Counted from the first letter of the stretch, positions 1-7,200 are shown. The stretch: DNA of 10,183 nucleotides from Rhodoluna sp. (GCA_023260375.1 JALQVK010000037.1:1-10183); one strand, 5' to 3'. Notes: generated by a model from the sequence alone, not told the origin. A program made the numbers and translations.

Positions 1-1
1 C

Positions 2-223
2 TACTTGAGTGTTTGGAAAGCCGGCGCATTTTGGGCGATGTTCGCAATCACTGCAATCGGAGGTTGGCTCATACACTTTGCTGGTGGCAATCTGTTGCAC
101 ACAGTCATCTCACTAGCAATCTGCCTAATGCTGATCGCGGTAAGGCAGAAGACAGATCAGGTCCGTGCACTTGTGGCGCTTGGTTTCATTTTGCAGAGCG
201 TGGTGATTTTGATTTGGGGATAA
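2..223 (+). CDS. Small membrane protein, C-terminal part (5' end not resolved)
   Basis: This open frame enters from the window edge and ends with TAA at 221-223. A TTG at position 5 could be its start, but the frame stays open to position 2, so the gene may begin outside the window. The visible 73 residues hold two or three hydrophobic segments, roughly WAMFAITAIGGWLIHF, LLHTVISLAICLMLIAV and ALVALGFILQSVVILIW, separated by the charged stretch RQKTDQVR. The GG-LIH-AGG-LLH spacing faintly recalls the small lmo0937/DUF5670 membrane proteins, but this is too short to rely on. Its last 10 bases overlap the proposed start of the phosphotransferase gene, so it is probably co-transcribed and translationally coupled with the lipid-type operon. 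Function unknown. Confidence 0.55.
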   Translation, partial: YLSVWKAGAFWAMFAITAIGGWLIHFAGGNLLHTVISLAICLMLIAVRQKTDQVRALVALGFILQSVVILIWG

Positions 224-2637
224 AGCTTGGAGCTAAAGCGGAAAACCTCCTCCGCCTCAAAAATGAATTCGGATTCAAAGTGCCAGAATTCGAGGCTGTG
301 CCATTCTCGGAACTAATCGAAAACTTCGACGATTTTGGGATAAAACTTGAAACCACCATCGACAAGTTTTTGTCAGGAGAATCCGACCTTAGACAAACTG
401 AGTCTAAAGTTGCCAAGATACTTGGCACTTTGGCAGTCGATCAGAAGGCCTTGCTAGCTAATTTTGAGAAACTGAATCGCCATGGTTGGAAGAAAGTCAG
501 CTTTAGAACTTCTGCGGCACTGGAGGATGGTCTAGAGCACTCGTTTGCCGGCCAATACGAGTCTTACCTCGACCAAGACTTCACAATCGAAAATTTCGAA
601 TCACATATTCTCAAGACTTTTGAAAGCTTGGTTGCTCCAAAGGTTTTGAACTACGCCAAACAAAAAGGTTTTCATAATTTTGTTATTGCTGGTTCCGTAA
701 TCGTCCAAGAAATGTTCTTTGGAAAAGCTTCTGGAGTCCTGTTTACCGAAAACGGTTCAGCCAAAATCCAGATCGCCTATAGCCAGTCTTGGCGAAACAC
801 CGTGGTCGAGGGCGAAGACGCCAAAGAACTGCTTATCGAGCGCAACAAAATTGCGAGTTCCGGGCTTGACTGGCAATTTATTGAGCTTTGCAAAAAGTCT
901 CTGGAACTTGAATACGCGTTGGAGACCCCGGTTGATGTTGAGTGGGCTTTCGACAATAAGGAACTGGTCTTTCTTCAGTTCCGACCGATTACTCAAAGGG
1001 TTTTAGAGCACACTTTTGAATGGGATAGCACCAATATCTCTGAAAACTACCCTGGCCTTACCCTTCCACTCACCTACTCGCTAATTCGCCAGTTTTATGC
1101 CGGTGTTTATCTGGCTTTCTTCAAAAAACTTGGAGCTACAACCACCGACATCGAAGACAAACGACCAATTGCCGACAACATGCTCGGCTACCTGAATGGA
1201 CGCGTCTACTACCGAATTTCAAATTGGTATCAGGCGGTCAAATTGATTCCTGGAAGATTCAATCAGGAATTCTTCGAGGGAATGCTGAACCCGGTGAAGA
1301 AACGTGGCAAAGCCGAACGTGCCCAACTGGATCTAAAGTCAACGTTTGCACTCATCAGATTTCTCAAGCTCCTGCTGGGCTCGGAGCGAGCTAGTCGTCG
1401 ATTCAGCAATTTGATTGCGAAGAAAATAGCGTTCTATGACGCCATCGACTTTAGTTTCATCAACGCTTCAGCAATCTTGGAATCCAGCAAGCGAGCGCGG
1501 GCAGAGATACTCAACGACTGGGCCACAACGATTCTCAACGACATTCGCCTAATGGTCTTCCATGGCCTAATGCAGCGTTTTTACCTAAAGAATGAGAATC
1601 CAAACGACTACCTAACAATGATTCAAGGATTGACCGACAAAGCCTCGATTCGTCCGCTCGAAGCACTATCTGAACTTGGACAAGTGATTTCTAAGGCCAT
1701 GGAAATTGAGGGAGTTGATTCACCAATGAAACTGCAGGGAACTGCTCAGTGGCTCAAGGTGAAGTCTGAAGCATCAACGTACATCTCCAAGTTTGGCGCC
1801 AGAACACCTGGCGAACTGAAACTCGAAAATATTCGCATTTCAGATGAGCTCGAGACCATTCTTACCATGGCCCTGAAAGCTGCCGAATCTGGCATCAGTT
1901 CACTTCCAGCGATCGAGAAACGTGTCGAGATTTGGCCTGACGGGCTTCCAAGAGTTTTGCGACCTCTGATTCGCTCTGTTGCAAAGAACACCCGCCAAGC
2001 CATCGACTGGAGAGAAAGATTCAGATTCAATCGAGCCCAAACGTTCAACCTTTCAAGAAAAGCCTTCGACGCGATTGGTCAGATTCTGGAAATCGAAGGA
2101 ATCATCGATAATCGGCGCGACATTTATTGGTTGACCGACAACGAGGTGGACGAATTGGTGAATGCACACTCCCCAGTTTTGTCTGGCAAAGAAATCGTTT
2201 CACTTCGTAAATCCAAGTTTGCAAACTATGAAAACCTCAACCAAGGGTTGGCAGTTTCTGGTTCCGGCAAAATCGCTGCCGTGAACCTAACCAACACCGA
2301 ATCCATCGAGGATGGAAAAGGGCTTGGCGGAAACGGAGTGGCTCCCGGACTGGTAACCGCGGAGGCAATTGTGGTTCGTGAATTCGACCCAAATCTCGAC
2401 GTGCGAGGCAAAGTCTTGGTGGTCCACTACATCGATCCAGGCTGGACGTTGCTTTTCACTCAAGCCGCAGCGATTGTCGCCGAACGCGGAAACGCACTCT
2501 CCCACGCCGCCATTATCGCCAGAGAGATTGGAATACCAGCAGTAGTTGCTGCCATCAGAGCCACAACTGAAATATCCACTGGTCAAATCATTACCGTCAA
2601 CGGAACCACAGGAACGATTACGCATGAATCGCTATAA
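214..2637 (+). CDS. PEP synthase / rifampicin phosphotransferase-like enzyme (ATP-grasp plus C-terminal phospho-His domain)
   Basis: About 807 residues from TTG 214. The frame is open further upstream, but homology-like sequence begins only at GIKLGAKAENLLRLK, the usual N-terminus of PEP/pyruvate-binding ATP-grasp domains (GxKxxNL). The ATP-grasp domain covers about residues 1-260. It has the nucleotide-binding motif FRTSAALEDG (Arg98, Glu104), SFAGQ at 110-114, and the closing motif FLQFRPIT around Gln255-Arg257. The C-terminal swivelling domain (about 725-807) carries NALSHAAIIAREIGIPAVV with the phosphorylatable His at residue 764. About 450 residues lie between, beginning with the family-typical NISENYPGLTLPLTYS. 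There is no PEP-binding TIM barrel. This domain order matches rifampicin phosphotransferase rather than true PEP synthase. In that family ATP phosphorylates the His, which then passes phosphate to a substrate bound by the middle domain. The acceptor here is unknown; the lipid-gene neighbours suggest a lipid or isoprenoid alcohol or a head-group precursor. Confidence 0.88.
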   Translation: MGIKLGAKAENLLRLKNEFGFKVPEFEAVPFSELIENFDDFGIKLETTIDKFLSGESDLRQTESKVAKILGTLAVDQKALLANFEKLNRHGWKKVSFRTSAALEDGLEHSFAGQYESYLDQDFTIENFESHILKTFESLVAPKVLNYAKQKGFHNFVIAGSVIVQEMFFGKASGVLFTENGSAKIQIAYSQSWRNTVVEGEDAKELLIERNKIASSGLDWQFIELCKKSLELEYALETPVDVEWAFDNKELVFLQFRPITQRVLEHTFEWDSTNISENYPGLTLPLTYSLIRQFYAGVYLAFFKKLGATTTDIEDKRPIADNMLGYLNGRVYYRISNWYQAVKLIPGRFNQEFFEGMLNPVKKRGKAERAQLDLKSTFALIRFLKLLLGSERASRRFSNLIAKKIAFYDAIDFSFINASAILESSKRARAEILNDWATTILNDIRLMVFHGLMQRFYLKNENPNDYLTMIQGLTDKASIRPLEALSELGQVISKAMEIEGVDSPMKLQGTAQWLKVKSEASTYISKFGARTPGELKLENIRISDELETILTMALKAAESGISSLPAIEKRVEIWPDGLPRVLRPLIRSVAKNTRQAIDWRERFRFNRAQTFNLSRKAFDAIGQILEIEGIIDNRRDIYWLTDNEVDELVNAHSPVLSGKEIVSLRKSKFANYENLNQGLAVSGSGKIAAVNLTNTESIEDGKGLGGNGVAPGLVTAEAIVVREFDPNLDVRGKVLVVHYIDPGWTLLFTQAAAIVAERGNALSHAAIIAREIGIPAVVAAIRATTEISTGQIITVNGTTGTITHESL

Positions 2638-3241
2638 GAAAATCGCCCAAACTATTGGCTGGGCTGGGCTAGCCAGTTTCTTGAGCCTAGGTGCAGCCTG
2701 GACTGCCCTAGCGTTTGTGTTGTCACATAATTTCAAACTCGCGGTCGTTTTTTCTTGTGCAGCTTTTTTATTGGACGCCACCGACGGTTTCATCGCCAGA
2801 AAATTGGGGACAGCTTCGGAATTCGGCCGCCAGCTCGATTCCATGATTGATTCGATCAACTATTCACTTTTTGCTGCAGTTTTCATTCTTCAAGTACTTC
2901 TACCAGGCACTCTCGGGGCAATTGCTGGTTACACAGTTCTCGCCTTCGGCATTTTGCGCCTGGTTCTTTTTAACATCAACGGATTTCACTCCGAAGGTGA
3001 TACCAACTACTACACAGGCGTGGTCACTCCGCATTTGAGTCTTGCCGGACTGATTCTTTATTCGATTGGCAAGTTCACCGATTGGCTGAGTTGGGCAGGC
3101 AGTGACGTTTTGATTTTTACCATCTTGATGCTGATGGCCGTTGGGCAAATCTCCACCCTAAAGGTTCGCAAAACCGGCGCTCTTGCCTTCTGGATTCCTG
3201 CGACGGTGATCATTGGGGTGTGTGGTTACATTTGGCTGTAA
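2624..3241 (+). CDS. CDP-alcohol phosphatidyltransferase family membrane enzyme (PssA-like)
   Basis: 205 residues from ATG 2624, preceded by AGGAA at 2610-2614. The start lies 14 bp inside the phosphotransferase gene, which indicates translational coupling. The full family signature DGx2ARx8Gx3Dx3D is present: Asp54-Gly55, Ala58-Arg59, Gly68, Asp72, Asp76, with Asp51 before it as in the D-x-x-D-G form. These acidic residues bind the catalytic divalent metals and the CDP moiety. About six hydrophobic segments make it an integral membrane protein, as usual for this roughly 200-residue family. The family transfers a phospho-lipid from a CDP-lipid to a small alcohol with release of CMP. The later stretch LRLVLFNINGF followed by YYTGVVTP recalls bacterial phosphatidylserine synthases, but the acceptor could be serine, inositol, glycerol or something else. 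A CDP-lipid-forming homologue and a lipid-kinase homologue lie nearby, so it may use a dedicated lipid rather than ordinary CDP-diacylglycerol. Confidence 0.87.
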   Translation: MNRYKKIAQTIGWAGLASFLSLGAAWTALAFVLSHNFKLAVVFSCAAFLLDATDGFIARKLGTASEFGRQLDSMIDSINYSLFAAVFILQVLLPGTLGAIAGYTVLAFGILRLVLFNINGFHSEGDTNYYTGVVTPHLSLAGLILYSIGKFTDWLSWAGSDVLIFTILMLMAVGQISTLKVRKTGALAFWIPATVIIGVCGYIWL

Positions 3242-3243
3242 CC

Positions 3244-3750
3244 GTGACCTCAAAGCTCAGTCCCGAATCTTCAGATCAAATCATCGAAGAAATCTTTTCA
3301 ATCACTTCTGCAAAGGCGAAAGAACTAACCCCAAGGAGTATCGAAACTCTTCGTGAGCTTGTTGCAGAAAACAGGCTGATCACCGCATTTGATGTTGATC
3401 GTTTGATTGGCTGGGCAGTGGTGGAGCGACTGACCAAGAACGTAAGTGAACTTGGCATGGCGTATGTGAAGCCAGAGTTCAGACGCGCCGGCGTCCTTCA
3501 CAAAATGCTCGATGAAGTTTCCAGGCGACCAGAGCTTTTGATTATCGCTTCCTACTCCAACGAACTTATTGAGTACGGCATTAAAAACTGGGGAGCCAAA
3601 AGGGTAAACCTTTGGCAAGTTGCCTTAGTGAGTCGCGGACGCTTCATCACCAAACGTCTAAATGCAACAACCAGGACGACCGTCAACCAACATCTTTCAG
3701 AACGCAAACCATTGTTCGTAATCACGGATCGGAGAAAACGAAATGGATAG
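3244..3750 (+). CDS. GNAT-family N-acetyltransferase
   Basis: 168 residues if GTG 3244 is used. GTG 3220 and TTG 3232 are in-frame alternatives that overlap the previous gene. A GGTGAT at 3205-3210, complementary to the 16S 3' end, would favour 3220, so the start is uncertain. The central part shows GNAT motif A: ELGMAYVKPEFRRAGVLHKMLDEV-like sequence at about 69-92, a beta strand leading to the acetyl-CoA pyrophosphate loop RRAGVL (80-85) and then a helix. The canonical Q/RxxGxG/A loop ends in Leu here, a mild deviation. After it come LLIIASYSNELIEYGIKNWG-like residues, matching the typical beta5/alpha4 of the fold. It is a soluble cytoplasmic protein with a basic C-terminus. It sits between two lipid enzymes, and its last 8 bases overlap the next gene. 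It could acetylate a head-group amine or a protein partner; nothing in the sequence decides the substrate. Confidence 0.78.
   Translation: MTSKLSPESSDQIIEEIFSITSAKAKELTPRSIETLRELVAENRLITAFDVDRLIGWAVVERLTKNVSELGMAYVKPEFRRAGVLHKMLDEVSRRPELLIIASYSNELIEYGIKNWGAKRVNLWQVALVSRGRFITKRLNATTRTTVNQHLSERKPLFVITDRRKRNG
3731..3735 (+). promoter_or_regulatory. Ribosome binding site inside the GNAT gene, for the lipid-kinase gene
   Basis: GGAGA lies 7 bases before ATG 3743 and within the GNAT coding sequence. It gives the kinase its own initiation site although the two reading frames overlap (ATGGATAG: ATG of the kinase, TAG of the GNAT). Confidence 0.6.
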
Positions 3751-4369
3751 TTTCCTTGGCACTCTGGCACTTGCCACGATACTTTCAACTTTTTACATCT
3801 CAGGTGTGGTTGGCCTCGAAGTCGCCAGAAGGAAATTTGGATACTCCCCAGAGATAACGCGTCGAATCGTCCATGTGTTTTCAGGACTTTCAACGCTGCT
3901 CGATTATTTATTGCTTCCAGGGATCTGGTTTGTGGTGCTCATTACCACGTCGCTCATCGGAATTGCCGCATCACAAAAATTTGGTTGGTTGACTTCGGTT
4001 CATTCGGTGAAGCGCCATACTTTCGGTGAAGTTTTCCTTCCGATTGGAACCTTGACCACTTACTGGGTAAGCCTTGATACAAACGGCCTTAGCGATTGGC
4101 GCTACTTCATCCCGGCTCTGCTCATCATGACCTTCGCCGATGCAGCTTCTGGCATTACCAGCGACTTGTTAAAACTTCAAAGAAAGTCTTGGCGAGGATC
4201 GTTGGTTTTTGCCGCAGTTACTTTGGCAATTTTGATTTCTTTTGGCACCGAACTAGTTCAGGCAGTTCTCTTCTCACTTGCCATAACCATCGTTGAGCGT
4301 CTTTCAAAACTTGGTTCTGACAACCTAACCGTGCCTTTTTCGGTGGCTTTACTTATTCGCTTCTTTTAG
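3743..4369 (+). CDS. Dolichol kinase / CTP-dependent diacylglycerol or polyprenol kinase-like membrane protein
   Basis: 208 residues with about six or seven membrane segments. Family landmarks appear in order: EITRRIVHVFSG (38-48), matching the RKxxH start of the SEC59/VTE5/yeast-type Dgk1 family; VKRHTFGEVFLPIG (89-102), matching the R-x3-GE-x-lfP motif; IMTFADAASGITSD (128-141), matching the gDa-A motif; KSWRGSLVFAAV (148-159), matching K-S-x-x-G-S; and a C-terminal ERLSKLGSDNLTVPFSVAL, matching E-x5-G-x-DNltvP. Enzymes of this family use CTP to phosphorylate a membrane alcohol such as dolichol, phytol or diacylglycerol. In this operon it would supply the lipid phosphate used by the CarS-like cytidylyltransferase encoded opposite. 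The 3' end overlaps that gene's 3' end by 21 bp. The substrate is not known. Family assignment is firm, the exact reaction less so. Confidence 0.82.
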   Translation: MDSFLGTLALATILSTFYISGVVGLEVARRKFGYSPEITRRIVHVFSGLSTLLDYLLLPGIWFVVLITTSLIGIAASQKFGWLTSVHSVKRHTFGEVFLPIGTLTTYWVSLDTNGLSDWRYFIPALLIMTFADAASGITSDLLKLQRKSWRGSLVFAAVTLAILISFGTELVQAVLFSLAITIVERLSKLGSDNLTVPFSVALLIRFF

Positions 4370-4906
4370 TTTCAAACTCTGCATGAGCAAATCGGTTCCA
4401 GCATGAACCGCGAATGAAAACAAGAAACTGACGAGCAGTAAACCAAGCGGAACTCCGAAGCAAAACAGAACAATTCCGCTTGCGAAAGCTCCATCGACGT
4501 TGTCAAAAAAGGTTTGAAGCTTTCCGCCAGGAGAACCCGCTGGCTTATGAAGCCGCCTCTTGATAAAACTGTTCACCAATTCAGCTCCCGAATAAGCGAT
4601 GGTGGACAGAAGCCCAAGAACTAGAGGATCTGAAAGGAAAACCCGAGCAATCCAAGTCTGGCTCGGGGCTAAAAAATGAAGTACATAGGTAATTCCCGTG
4701 CCGAAAACTACATAAAAAACCGGTGCTCTCCAGTTCTTATTGGGCCCAAATAACCGAACACCGCCCAAACTCAAACCAGCATCAATTGGATGGTTCAAAA
4801 ACTCGAACCAACGCTTTTTTATGCAAAAGATAAAGAAAATCCCACTAAGCAAAATCGGCAGCAACAAACTCAGAGCATTAGCCACTAGAAAAAAGGTTTC
4901 GGTCAT
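4349..4906 (-). CDS. CarS-like CTP:lipid-phosphate cytidylyltransferase (CDP-archaeol synthase family)
   Basis: 185 residues from the ATG whose complement is at 4904-4906, preceded on its own strand by a purine-rich GGGGGAG. Hydrophobic segments lie at about 4-28, 62-80, 93-108 and 140-168. Two conserved blocks resemble the CarS family: PIDAGLSLGGVRLFGPNKNW-R at about 40-60 (family pattern PxDxG-x-GxRlfGdnKTWRG) and GAELVNSFIKRRLHKPAGSPG-like sequence at 107-127 (family GDlvxSFiKRRlg-x-G), followed by DNVDG at 135-139 (family lDqlDf). CarS activates an archaeal ether-lipid phosphate with CTP to a CDP-lipid; bacterial members have largely unknown substrates. In this copy the usual GD of the second block reads GAE and the usual KTWRG reads KNWRA, so catalytic detail may differ. 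The gene converges on the lipid-kinase gene and diverges from the ABC transporter operon. Confidence 0.8.
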   Translation of the reverse strand: MTETFFLVANALSLLLPILLSGIFFIFCIKKRWFEFLNHPIDAGLSLGGVRLFGPNKNWRAPVFYVVFGTGITYVLHFLAPSQTWIARVFLSDPLVLGLLSTIAYSGAELVNSFIKRRLHKPAGSPGGKLQTFFDNVDGAFASGIVLFCFGVPLGLLLVSFLFSFAVHAGTDLLMQSLKLKEANK

Positions 4907-5038
4907 TCACTCCCCCGCTTGAACGCACATACAGGAATATTCTAGAAGCAAGGTCTGAATCTAATCGTTATGGTCAATCGAATAGAAGAAATCCTTTTCT
5001 GTATAAGATGAAGAATGCAATGACAGTGAGGTCTCAAA
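4907..5038. promoter_or_regulatory. Divergent intergenic region between the CarS-like gene and the ABC importer operon
   Basis: These 132 bp must hold promoters for both directions. Toward the importer, TATAAG at 5002-5007 is a possible -10 box, which would place the transcription start near 5014, but no good -35 box is visible at the expected distance. The importer's ribosome site GTGAGG (5026-5031) lies 7 bases before TTG 5039. Toward the CarS-like gene, TAGAAT (complement of 4939-4944) is a candidate -10 box, also without a clear -35. No operator repeat was recognised. Confidence 0.4.
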
Positions 5039-6019
5039 TTGGCGATTTCTATTCGCAACGTAACTAAAAAGTTCGGCGATTTCACCGCCGTTGACGACCT
5101 GAATCTCGAAATAAAATCTGGCGAATTTTTCTCCATGCTCGGACCTTCGGGTTCCGGTAAAACCACTGTTTTGCGCATGATTGCTGGATTCGACTTGCCA
5201 ACCAACGGCGAGATTTACCTCTATGAAGAGAACGTGACAACCAAAGCTCCATTCGACCGCGATGTCAACACTGTTTTCCAGGACTACGCTCTTTTCCCTC
5301 ACCTAAACGTGATAGAAAATGTGGAATACGGCCTCAAGGTTCGGAAAATCTCCAAGACGGAGCGTCGAATCCGCGCTATGGCCGCTCTTAAGAAAGTTCA
5401 TCTGTCTGAGTTCTCTGAACGGAAACCAGCTCAACTATCGGGTGGGCAGCGTCAGCGAGTAGCTCTGGCTCGCGCGATTGTGGTTGAGCCAAAGATTCTT
5501 CTACTCGACGAACCACTTGGCGCGCTAGACCTCAAACTTCGCGAAAAGATGCAGATCGAACTCAAGGAACTGCAGCGCGAACTCGGCATCACTTTCATCT
5601 TCGTCACTCACGACCAAGACGAAGCCTTAACCCTCAGCGACCGGATTGCCATCTTTAACAATGGCAAGATTGAGCAAATCGGCACTCCTCGTGAACTTTA
5701 CGAAAAGCCGGCAACAGAATTCGTGGCACGTTTTGTTGGAACCGCGAACGTCTTTGAGGGTGCTGCCGCCAAAGAACTGTTCGGCACCACAGCGAAGGTA
5801 ATGATCCGCCCAGAGCAGATTCAACTTAGCAACAAGGGCATCGAAGCCAAAGTCCTAGAAACGATCTATCTTGGTTCGACCCTGCGATTCCTGCTAGACC
5901 TAAACGGTCACCAACTCATCGCCGAGGTTTCGGCTAGCGATGATCAGGCACAGACTTACCGGCGCGGAGCGACGGTCAAGGTAAATATGAGCAAGACCGA
6001 CTTGGTCGAGCTTTCTTAA
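5039..6019 (+). CDS. potA: Polyamine-type ABC transporter ATP-binding protein (PotA-like)
   Basis: 326 residues from TTG 5039, chosen because GTGAGG precedes it at 7 bases and the protein begins ISIRNVTKKFGDFTAVDDL as in the family. All ATPase motifs are intact: Walker A GPSGSGKTT (35-43), Q-loop Gln81 in QDYALFPHLNV, signature LSGGQRQRVALARA (133-146), Walker B ILLLDEPLGALD (153-164), and H-loop His191 in FVTHDQDEALTLSDRI. Residues from about 240 to the end form a TOBE-type regulatory domain (MIRPEQIQLS; LETIYLGSTLRFLLDL). This is the CUT1/spermidine-putrescine (MOI) class of importer ATPase. It would work as a dimer on the cytoplasmic face of the two permeases encoded downstream. Only 11 bases separate it from the binding-protein gene. 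The name rests on family and operon context; iron or thiamine importers are less likely. Confidence 0.85.
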   Translation: MAISIRNVTKKFGDFTAVDDLNLEIKSGEFFSMLGPSGSGKTTVLRMIAGFDLPTNGEIYLYEENVTTKAPFDRDVNTVFQDYALFPHLNVIENVEYGLKVRKISKTERRIRAMAALKKVHLSEFSERKPAQLSGGQRQRVALARAIVVEPKILLLDEPLGALDLKLREKMQIELKELQRELGITFIFVTHDQDEALTLSDRIAIFNNGKIEQIGTPRELYEKPATEFVARFVGTANVFEGAAAKELFGTTAKVMIRPEQIQLSNKGIEAKVLETIYLGSTLRFLLDLNGHQLIAEVSASDDQAQTYRRGATVKVNMSKTDLVELS

Positions 6020-6030
6020 AGGAGAAAAAA

Positions 6031-7194
6031 GTGAAGCTAAACAAAGCAAAGGGGCTTGTAGCGGCTGCAATTATTTCGCTAGCCCTTTCAGGCTGTGCAG
6101 CTGGCGCCGACACCACCGGTGGCACCATGTTGGACAAGCTTGGCAAGAACGAAACAACCCTGAGCCTACTCGGCTGGCCTGGCTACGCTGAAGACGGCAC
6201 CAACGACCCAAACACCGACTGGGTAACCCCATTCGAAAAGGAAACTGGTTGCCAGGTGACCTTCAAGTCCTATGGAACCAGTGACGAGGCTCTAAGCCTG
6301 TTCAAGACCGGTGACTATGACGCCATCGCGGCTTCAGGCGACGCAACACTTCGCCTAATTGCAGGTGGCAACGTTCAGCCGCTCAACACCGACCTAATCC
6401 CTAGCTATGCCGGTGTATACAGCTTCCTAAAGGACCGCGACTGGAACAGTGCCAACGGCAAGACGTACGGTGTTCCTCACGGTTACGGCGCCAACCTATT
6501 GATGTACAACACCAAGGTGGTTACCCCAGCTCCAACCTCATGGGAAGTTGTCTTCGATGGTGCAAGTAAGTACAAGGGCAAAGTAACCGCCTACGACTCA
6601 CCTATCTACATCGCCGATGCAGCGCTTTACCTCATGAAGCACAAACCTGAGCTAAATATCACAAACCCTTACGCTCTTGACGCAGATCAGCTCGCTGCAG
6701 CGGTTGACCTACTAAAGGCTCAACGCGCCAACGTTGGCGAATACTGGAGCGACTACCTAAAGTCAATCCAGTCGTTCGAGACCGGCAACTCGGTGGTTGG
6801 AACCACCTGGCAGGTTATCCAGAACAGCATGTCGGCGAAGTCAAACACCGCATCGATCCTTCCAAGCGAAGGTGCCACCGGATGGTCTGACTCTTGGATG
6901 ATTGCGTCAAAGGCTAAGCACGTCAACTGTGCCTACAAGTGGCTTGACTACATCGACAGCCCGAAGGCTAACGCAGCAGCTACCGAGTACTTCGGTGAAG
7001 CGCCGGTTACCAATGACGCTTGCCAGTATGCCTCAAAGGGCTTCTGCGAGACCTACCACGCCGGCGACGAGGCTTACGCAGCTCAGATCTGGTATTGGAC
7101 CACCCCAATCAGCAAGTGTCTAGATGGCCGCACCGATGTAAAGTGCACCGACTATGCTGCTTGGACAAAAGCCTGGCAAGAAATCAAAGGCTAA
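6031..7194 (+). CDS. potD: Polyamine-type ABC transporter substrate-binding lipoprotein (PotD-like)
   Basis: 387 residues from GTG 6031, with a strong AAAGGAG 7 bases upstream. A lipoprotein signal peptide ends in the lipobox ALSGC, giving lipidated Cys22. The mature protein matches the extracellular solute-binding fold of spermidine/putrescine binders: TLSLLGWPGY (43-52), FEKETGCQVTF (68-78), YDAIAASGDATLRLIAGGN-like hinge residues at 96-114, YGVPHGYGANLLMYN (146-160), and the late WMIASKAKH segment (289-297) that precedes the C-terminal lobe. Beyond Cys22 there are six cysteines (74, 300, 331, 339, 363, 372), enough for three disulphides. Lysine codons are overwhelmingly AAG, unlike the more mixed upstream operon, which fits high expression. 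It would capture a cationic amine outside the membrane and deliver it to the two permeases. The ligand is inferred from family only. Confidence 0.83.
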   Translation: MKLNKAKGLVAAAIISLALSGCAAGADTTGGTMLDKLGKNETTLSLLGWPGYAEDGTNDPNTDWVTPFEKETGCQVTFKSYGTSDEALSLFKTGDYDAIAASGDATLRLIAGGNVQPLNTDLIPSYAGVYSFLKDRDWNSANGKTYGVPHGYGANLLMYNTKVVTPAPTSWEVVFDGASKYKGKVTAYDSPIYIADAALYLMKHKPELNITNPYALDADQLAAAVDLLKAQRANVGEYWSDYLKSIQSFETGNSVVGTTWQVIQNSMSAKSNTASILPSEGATGWSDSWMIASKAKHVNCAYKWLDYIDSPKANAAATEYFGEAPVTNDACQYASKGFCETYHAGDEAYAAQIWYWTTPISKCLDGRTDVKCTDYAAWTKAWQEIKG

Positions 7195-7200
7195 ACCTAA

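Noticed and set aside
13..213. Longer N-terminus for the phosphotransferase from TTG 13
   Set aside because: The extra residues are rich in Arg, His and Cys, resemble no ATP-grasp N-terminus, and lie over the hydrophobic frame of the upstream membrane protein. Family-like sequence begins right after TTG 214.
2546..2623. Upstream extension of the CDP-alcohol transferase
   Set aside because: It overlaps the conserved C-terminal phospho-His domain of the preceding gene and adds no recognisable sequence; ATG 2624 has a ribosome site and gives the normal family length.
2287..2625. Open frames antisense to the phosphotransferase gene
   Set aside because: They have no family resemblance or ribosome site and lie opposite a well-conserved domain.
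4349..4906. Naming the CarS-like gene as a true CDP-archaeol synthase
   Set aside because: No archaeal ether-lipid gene is visible nearby and the organism appears to be a bacterium; only family membership is supported.
4942..5302. Two - strand open frames over the importer promoter and ATPase start
   Set aside because: They lie antisense to the Walker A region of a clear ATPase, with no protein resemblance.
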